Of a stretch of DNA of 26,984 bases, positions 22,453 to 26,984 are shown in pieces (the first letter of the stretch is position 1; each line of letters begins with the position of its first letter). Location: NCBI GenBank assembly GCA_965369805.1, contig CBDURG010000009.1, forward strand, positions 1 to 26,984. The letters run 5' to 3'. Both the position numbers and the translations under genes were made by a program. The notes under the pieces are model-generated. The model was given only the letters and a program-made list of their open reading frames with translations, searched no databases and was not told the origin of the DNA. The DNA comes from JAGLRQ01 sp965369805 (GTDB taxonomy: Bacteria > Auribacterota > UBA6266).

Positions 22453-23754
22453 ATGATTAAAAGATATACAAGAGCTGAGATGGGGAAGATATGGTCCCAG
22501 GAAAATAAGTTTGATACCTGGCTTAAGGTTGAGATTCTTGCCTGTGAGGGAATGTCGGAGATAGGGATAATTTCAAAAAGGGCCCTTGGCGAAATTAAAA
22601 AGAAAGCCGGGTACGACATAAAAAGAATTGCTGAAATTGAGAAAAAAACTAATCATGATGTTATCGCGTTTTTGACCTCTGTCGCGCAAAAGGTTGGGCC
22701 TTTTTCAAAACACATACATTATGGAATGACTTCTTCCGATGTCCTCGATACTTCTCTTTCGTATCTTATGAAGCAATCAGCAGAACTGCTTCTAGAAGAT
22801 TTGAAAGATCTTTTAAAAGAGGCTAAGAAAAAAGCGTTGAAATACAAATATACCCCTATGGCAGGAAGATCCCATGGGGTTCACGCGGAACCTGTAACAT
22901 TTGGCCTGAAAATGGCCCTGATGGCTACAGAGCTTCAAAGGGCATATGAAAGGCTGGATTCTGCTAAAAAAATTATATCTGTTGCCAAAATCTCGGGAGC
23001 CGTGGGTACACACGCTCATTTAAGCGCTTCCGTTGAAAAATATGTGGCTAGAAAACTTGGCATGAAACCTGCTGTTATATCTACCCAGATAATTCAGAGA
23101 GACAGGCATGCTGATTTTCTTTCAGCAGTTGCTCTTGCGGGAGCTATATTGGAAAAATGGGCGCTGGAGATAAGAAGCCTTCAAAGAACTGAGATTTATG
23201 AAGTCGAAGAGTATTTCGCGAAAGGGCAGAAAGGTTCTTCAGCAATGCCGCATAAGAGAAATCCGATAACATGTGAAAGAATCTGCGGGCTTGCGAGGAT
23301 ATTGAGAGCAAATGCTCTCGCGGGGTTTGAGAATGTGGCATTATGGCATGAGAGAGATATTACCCATTCTTCCGTAGAAAGGGTGATTATTCCTGACAGT
23401 GTTATACTTCTGGATTATATGTTGAATTTGATGACAGGGGTTATTAGGGATCTTAATGTGTACCCCAAAAACATGATGGACAACCTGAACAAAACCAGGG
23501 GCCTTATATATTCCCAGAAGATACTTCTTGAACTCACAAGGAAGGGTGTTTCCCGCGAAAAAGCTTACAGGATGGTTCAGAGAAATGCTATGAAAGTTTG
23601 GGCAAAAGATATTGATTTCAAAGGGCTTTTACTTAAAGACAATGAATTGACAAACTATCTTTCTCCCGGAGCAATAGAAGGTTGTTTTGATTTGAAATAT
23701 TATTTTAAAGATATCAACAGGATGTTTAGAGCGGCAGGAATTGGCAGAAAATAA
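22453..23754 (+). CDS. purB: Adenylosuccinate lyase PurB
   Basis: A 433-residue enzyme of the fumarase/aspartase superfamily acting twice in purine synthesis (SAICAR to AICAR, adenylosuccinate to AMP). Signatures: HYGMTSSDVLDT (substrate loop), AGRSHGVHAEP (catalytic His region), and the family signature loop at residues 260-271, KGSSAMPHKRNP, with the catalytic Ser at S262/S263; RDITHSSVERVIIPD also fits. The length matches bacterial PurB (about 430). It is the first gene of purB-purS-purQ-purL, with purS 27 bases downstream. An AGGTAGGGG ribosome site precedes the ATG and is complementary to an upstream stretch. Confidence 0.96.
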   Translation: MIKRYTRAEMGKIWSQENKFDTWLKVEILACEGMSEIGIISKRALGEIKKKAGYDIKRIAEIEKKTNHDVIAFLTSVAQKVGPFSKHIHYGMTSSDVLDTSLSYLMKQSAELLLEDLKDLLKEAKKKALKYKYTPMAGRSHGVHAEPVTFGLKMALMATELQRAYERLDSAKKIISVAKISGAVGTHAHLSASVEKYVARKLGMKPAVISTQIIQRDRHADFLSAVALAGAILEKWALEIRSLQRTEIYEVEEYFAKGQKGSSAMPHKRNPITCERICGLARILRANALAGFENVALWHERDITHSSVERVIIPDSVILLDYMLNLMTGVIRDLNVYPKNMMDNLNKTRGLIYSQKILLELTRKGVSREKAYRMVQRNAMKVWAKDIDFKGLLLKDNELTNYLSPGAIEGCFDLKYYFKDINRMFRAAGIGRK

Positions 23755-23781
23755 CCGCAACTATAAATTAAGAGATAAATT

Positions 23782-24039
23782 ATGTTTCTCGCGAAAGTAT
23801 ATGTAACTTTAAAGAGAAGTGTTCTTGACCCTCAGGGAATAACTGTGAAACATGCCCTTGAGGCTTTGGATTTCGAAAGTGTTTCTGATGTAAGGCTTGG
23901 GAAATATATGGAGATCAAATTGGATATTTCCGACAAAGAGGAAGCTGAAGCGCGATTGAAAAAGATGTGTAAAAAGCTCTTGATAAATCCCGTTATAGAA
24001 GAATATACATATGACCTGCAGAGAGTCGGCGATTATTAA
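23782..24039 (+). CDS. purS: FGAM synthase subunit PurS
   Basis: An 85-residue protein of the PurS family, the small bridging subunit of the three-part phosphoribosylformylglycinamidine synthase: KVYVTLKRSVLDPQGITVKH, the LGKYMEIKLDI strand, and CKKLLINPVIEEYTYDL. It links the PurQ glutaminase to PurL and helps channel ammonia. The length is normal (80-85). The ribosome site is weak, fitting translation coupled to purB; purQ begins 32 bases later. Confidence 0.95.
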   Translation: MFLAKVYVTLKRSVLDPQGITVKHALEALDFESVSDVRLGKYMEIKLDISDKEEAEARLKKMCKKLLINPVIEEYTYDLQRVGDY

Positions 24040-24071
24040 GTTTGTATTAATTACCCTCCAGAGGAAATTCT

Positions 24072-24767
24072 ATGAAATTCGGAGTTGTGGTTTTTCCGGG
24101 ATCAAATTGTGATCACGACTGTTATTATGTTTTGAACAGCGTTCTTGGAGTTAAGGCTGAATATATCTGGCATAAAGAAACCAGTGTTGACGGATTTGAC
24201 TGCGTTGTTCTTCCGGGCGGCTTTTCATATGGTGATTACCTGAGAACTGGATCAATAGCCAGGTTTTCGCCGGTAATGAACGCGGTTGCGAAGCATGCTC
24301 GAAAAGGAAAGCTGGTAATAGGAATATGCAATGGTTTCCAGATTCTTCTGGAAGCGGGACTTCTTCCCGGCGCGATGCTCCGGAATACATCGCTTAATTT
24401 TATTTGTAAAGATGTCTGGGTGAAGGTTGAAAACAATGAGACTCCCTTTACCGGTTTGTGTGGTGGAAAAGAGACTTTACGGATACCTGTGGCCCATGGA
24501 GAAGGAAATTATTTTGCTGATACGGAAATTATCAAAAAGCTTGAAAGCGAGCACCGGGTAGTTCTCAGATATTGTTCGGAAAACGGAAATGTTGAAAAAT
24601 CTTCAAATCCAAACGGTTCGTTAAATAATATAGCCGGTATATGTAATGAGAGGAAAAATGTTTTAGGGTTAATGCCGCACCCGGAGAGATGTTCGGAAAA
24701 AATCCTGGGTTCAGCGGACGGAAAAAAGATTTTTGATTCAATAAGAGTGTTTCTTAGAGGTAGTTAA
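24072..24767 (+). CDS. purQ: FGAM synthase glutaminase subunit PurQ
   Basis: A 231-residue class I glutamine amidotransferase. Its nucleophile is C86 (IGICNGFQILLEAG), with H203 and E205 (MPHPER) completing the triad. The opening FGVVVFPGSNCDHDCYY and VVLPGGFSYGDYLRTGSIA are typical of PurQ. It releases ammonia from glutamine for PurL. Its stop codon (24765-24767) is immediately followed by the purL ATG. Confidence 0.96.
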   Translation: MKFGVVVFPGSNCDHDCYYVLNSVLGVKAEYIWHKETSVDGFDCVVLPGGFSYGDYLRTGSIARFSPVMNAVAKHARKGKLVIGICNGFQILLEAGLLPGAMLRNTSLNFICKDVWVKVENNETPFTGLCGGKETLRIPVAHGEGNYFADTEIIKKLESEHRVVLRYCSENGNVEKSSNPNGSLNNIAGICNERKNVLGLMPHPERCSEKILGSADGKKIFDSIRVFLRGS

Positions 24768-26984
24768 ATGAACAAAGAAGATGTGAAGAATTTTTGCGAG
24801 CCGAAAGTTAATGAAGAGCTCGTTAGAAAGCATAATCTTACAGAAGAAGAATATAAACATATAGAAAAAATTCTCGGCCGGAAACCGAATTTTACTGAGC
24901 TGGGGATATTTTCTGTAATGTGGTCGGAGCATTGTTCGTATAAAAATTCCCGGCCTGTCCTAAAACTGTTTCCTGTGGAAGGCCCCGGTATTTTGGTCAA
25001 AGCCGGTGAGGAGAATGCGGGTGTTATCGATATCGGGGACGGGTGGGCGGTTTCTTTTAAAGTGGAATCTCATAACCATCCCTCGGCGATAGAACCCTTT
25101 CAGGGGGCGGCAACCGGAGTGGGTGGTATTATAAGAGATATTTTTACAATGGGTGCCCGTCCGATTGCGGGTTTAAATAGTTTGAGGTTTGGAAATTTAT
25201 CAAATCCCCGGGTAAAACATCTTTTGAAGGGTGTTGTCGGCGGTATCGCGCATTATGGCAACTGCATTGGAATCCCGACAGTAGGCGGGGAAATCTATTT
25301 TGATGAAACATACGAAGCAAATCCTCTTGTTAACGCGTTTTGTCTGGGAATCATCAAGCATGAAGATATTGCCCGAGGCTGCGCGAAAGGTAAAGACAAT
25401 CCTGTTTTTTATGTTGGAGCAGCGACAGGTAGAGATGGATTGGGAGGGGCAAGTTTTGCTTCAAGAGAGCTTACGGAAGAATCTCATGAAGACAGGCCCG
25501 CTGTTCAGGTTGGTGACCCCTTTATGGAGAAACTTCTTCTGGAAGCATGTCTGGAACTTTTAAAAACCGGATATGTTATTGGTATTCAGGATATGGGGGC
25601 GGCGGGTTTGACTTGTTCAACCTGTGAAACTGCGAGCAGAGGCGGTACCGGAATTGAAATAGAACTTTCAAAGGTTCCCAAGCGTGAAACCGGTATGATT
25701 CCTTATGAAATTATGCTTTCTGAAAGCCAGGAGAGAATGCTTGTTATTGTTCAGAAAGGTAAGGAAAGAGAGGTAGAAAAACTTTTTGAAAAATGGGATT
25801 TGCATGCGGTTAAGATAGGACATGTAACTGATGATGGTATGATGCGGGTTAGAAATAACGGGAAAATTGTTGCTGAAATTCCTGCCCGGCAGATTGCTGA
25901 AGATTCACCCGTTTATACAAGGGAAGAAAAGAAACCCGAGTACCTTAAAAATGTTCTTTTCTTAGATGAGTGTTTACTGGAAGAACCTCGGGATTACAGC
26001 GATGTTTTGCTTAAGATTCTTTCCGATCCTACCATAGCGAGCAAAAAATGGGTTTACAGACAGTATGATCATATGGTTATGACAAATACTGTTGTCAAGC
26101 CGGGTTCAGACGCGGCCGTTTTGAGGATAAAACCCACGGGGAAAATTCTGGCTCTTTCATCTGATTGCAACAGTACGTATTGTTATTTGGATCCTTATAC
26201 CGGAGGGAAAATAGCGGTAGCTGAGTCCGCGAGAAATATTGTTTGTTCGGGAGCAAAACCCCTCGCGATAACCGATTGCCTCAATTTTGGAAATCCTATG
26301 AAGCCTGAAATTTTCTGGCAGTTTAAATATTGTGTAAAAGGCCTTGCTGACGCGTGCAGATTTTTTGAAACACCTGTTACCGGGGGAAATGTAAGTTTTT
26401 ATAATGAAAATCCGCGGGGTTCTGTTGATCCGACTCCTGTTGTATGTATGGTTGGGTTGTTTGAGGATGAAAAGCATATAACTACTTCCGCCTTTAAAAA
26501 TATCGGCGATATAGTTTACATGATAGGCCCCTCGAGGGTTGAGATTGGGGGCTCTCAATATCTAAAATCAATTCACGGCCTAAAAAAGGGAAAGTGCCCG
26601 GCGCTTAATTTCGAAGAGGAAAAAGCGGCCCAGGATTTATGTTTAAGGGCAATAAAGAATGGAATAATAAATTCTGCCCACGATTGTTCAGAGGGCGGGA
26701 TCGCGATTGCCCTTGCGGAGTGCTGTATAACAGGCACAGAGGTAAAAACCGGCGCGGAAATTGATTTATCGGATGTATACAAAGATTCCGACGCGACCGG
26801 GTCATCTATCCTGTTTGGAGAAACCCAGTCGAGGATTATTGTTACTGTTCCGGAAAGTAGAACCAAAGATTTTCAAAGATTGTCAGAGGGACATTTATCC
26901 CGGGTATCAAAAATAGGAAAAGTTGGGGAATCAAAACTGATTATTAATTTAAGAGATGAAAAGTTGATAGATCTTGATATAGCA
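24768..26984 (+). CDS. purL: FGAM synthase large subunit PurL (3' partial)
   Basis: The frame starts at the ATG touching the purQ stop and stays open for 739 codons to the last base of the window, so only a short C-terminal piece lies outside. It encodes the small-type PurL (about 740-760 residues) that makes FGAM from FGAR, ATP and ammonia. Motifs: FSVMWSEHCSYKNSRPVLK (SEHCS with H55), ESHNHPSAIEPFQGAATGVG (H102, H104), RDIFTMGARPIAGLNSL, GGEIYFDE, GIQDMGAAGLTCSTCE, and in the second half CNSTYCYLDPYTGGKIAVAE, FGNPMKPE, VTGGNVSFYNE and AHDCSEGGIAIALAE. I found no internal stop or frameshift. It is the last visible gene of the purBSQL operon. Confidence 0.96.
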   Translation, partial: MNKEDVKNFCEPKVNEELVRKHNLTEEEYKHIEKILGRKPNFTELGIFSVMWSEHCSYKNSRPVLKLFPVEGPGILVKAGEENAGVIDIGDGWAVSFKVESHNHPSAIEPFQGAATGVGGIIRDIFTMGARPIAGLNSLRFGNLSNPRVKHLLKGVVGGIAHYGNCIGIPTVGGEIYFDETYEANPLVNAFCLGIIKHEDIARGCAKGKDNPVFYVGAATGRDGLGGASFASRELTEESHEDRPAVQVGDPFMEKLLLEACLELLKTGYVIGIQDMGAAGLTCSTCETASRGGTGIEIELSKVPKRETGMIPYEIMLSESQERMLVIVQKGKEREVEKLFEKWDLHAVKIGHVTDDGMMRVRNNGKIVAEIPARQIAEDSPVYTREEKKPEYLKNVLFLDECLLEEPRDYSDVLLKILSDPTIASKKWVYRQYDHMVMTNTVVKPGSDAAVLRIKPTGKILALSSDCNSTYCYLDPYTGGKIAVAESARNIVCSGAKPLAITDCLNFGNPMKPEIFWQFKYCVKGLADACRFFETPVTGGNVSFYNENPRGSVDPTPVVCMVGLFEDEKHITTSAFKNIGDIVYMIGPSRVEIGGSQYLKSIHGLKKGKCPALNFEEEKAAQDLCLRAIKNGIINSAHDCSEGGIAIALAECCITGTEVKTGAEIDLSDVYKDSDATGSSILFGETQSRIIVTVPESRTKDFQRLSEGHLSRVSKIGKVGESKLIINLRDEKLIDLDIA

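Noticed and set aside
26157..26558. 133-residue antisense frame inside purL
   Set aside because: The + strand frame encodes clear PurL motifs throughout; the antisense frame shows no family features.
24768..26984. Suspicion that purL is broken because no complete frame closes in the window
   Set aside because: The frame from 24768 was followed to the last base without a stop and in correct register at several conserved motifs; it is simply cut by the window edge.
1..26984. CRISPR arrays, insertion sequences or prophage genes
   Set aside because: No regularly spaced repeats, transposase, integrase or phage structural motifs were seen.

Overview
The window is about 27 kb of moderately AT-rich bacterial DNA with tightly packed genes, mostly on the + strand and with good AGGAGG-type ribosome binding sites. 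It looks like the genome of a strict anaerobe. The evidence is a complete oxygen-sensitive [FeFe]-hydrogenase locus with its own maturases, outer-membrane and periplasmic-type proteins (DUF481), and a small-type PurS/PurQ/PurL system. An uncultured Gram-negative-type candidate phylum (for example Omnitrophota or a relative) is a guess from gene style, not something the sequence proves. No mobile element, phage gene or CRISPR array was seen.

Layout: (1) 1-3113: the 3' part of a membrane-anchored spermidine-synthase-like gene, an exported metallophosphoesterase, and a convergent DUF481 outer-membrane protein. (2) 3190-11513: the hydrogenase locus hydC-hydB-hydA, an AhpD/CMD-like gene, a TM1266-type regulator, hydF, hydG, hydE. 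It has a promoter in front, and a strong intrinsic terminator with a leader between the structural and the maturation halves. (3) 11551-15137: an OFA-type MFS transporter, then a candidate promoter and structured leader, then an FMN-binding split-barrel protein, a ferritin-like protein and an SO_0444-type metal permease with an HMA domain. (4) 15145-17954: tRNA-Glu(CTC), a bidirectional terminator, a MiaB-like radical SAM protein and a divergent glycosyltransferase. (5) 17955-19707: a DUF6941-like protein, a strong candidate structured RNA and a YwqK/MORN-like repeat protein. (6) 19761-26984: purU, corA, a small anchored protein, then purB-purS-purQ-purL, with purL running off the right edge.

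The hydrogenase cluster is the most interesting part. The three subunits resemble the NADH-linked HydABC family, but three normally conserved sites differ, each checked in the DNA. HydA has TSCSPGW, with Ser where the usual proton-relay Cys sits. HydC (NuoE-like) has Gly and Ser at the first two of its four [2Fe-2S] ligand positions. HydG has C-x2-G-x22-C instead of C-x2-C-x22-C, plus a Cys three residues later. HydB is a bare NuoF core without the thioredoxin-like and ferredoxin domains of the Thermotoga bifurcating enzyme. Together these suggest a variant electron path, perhaps NADH-dependent without ferredoxin bifurcation. That is inference and needs an alignment and biochemistry.

Non-coding structure also deserves attention: the 130-nt RNA candidate at 18605-18734, the 160-nt leader at about 12766-12925, the nested inverted repeat after purU, and a long-range repeat that could mask the purB ribosome binding site.
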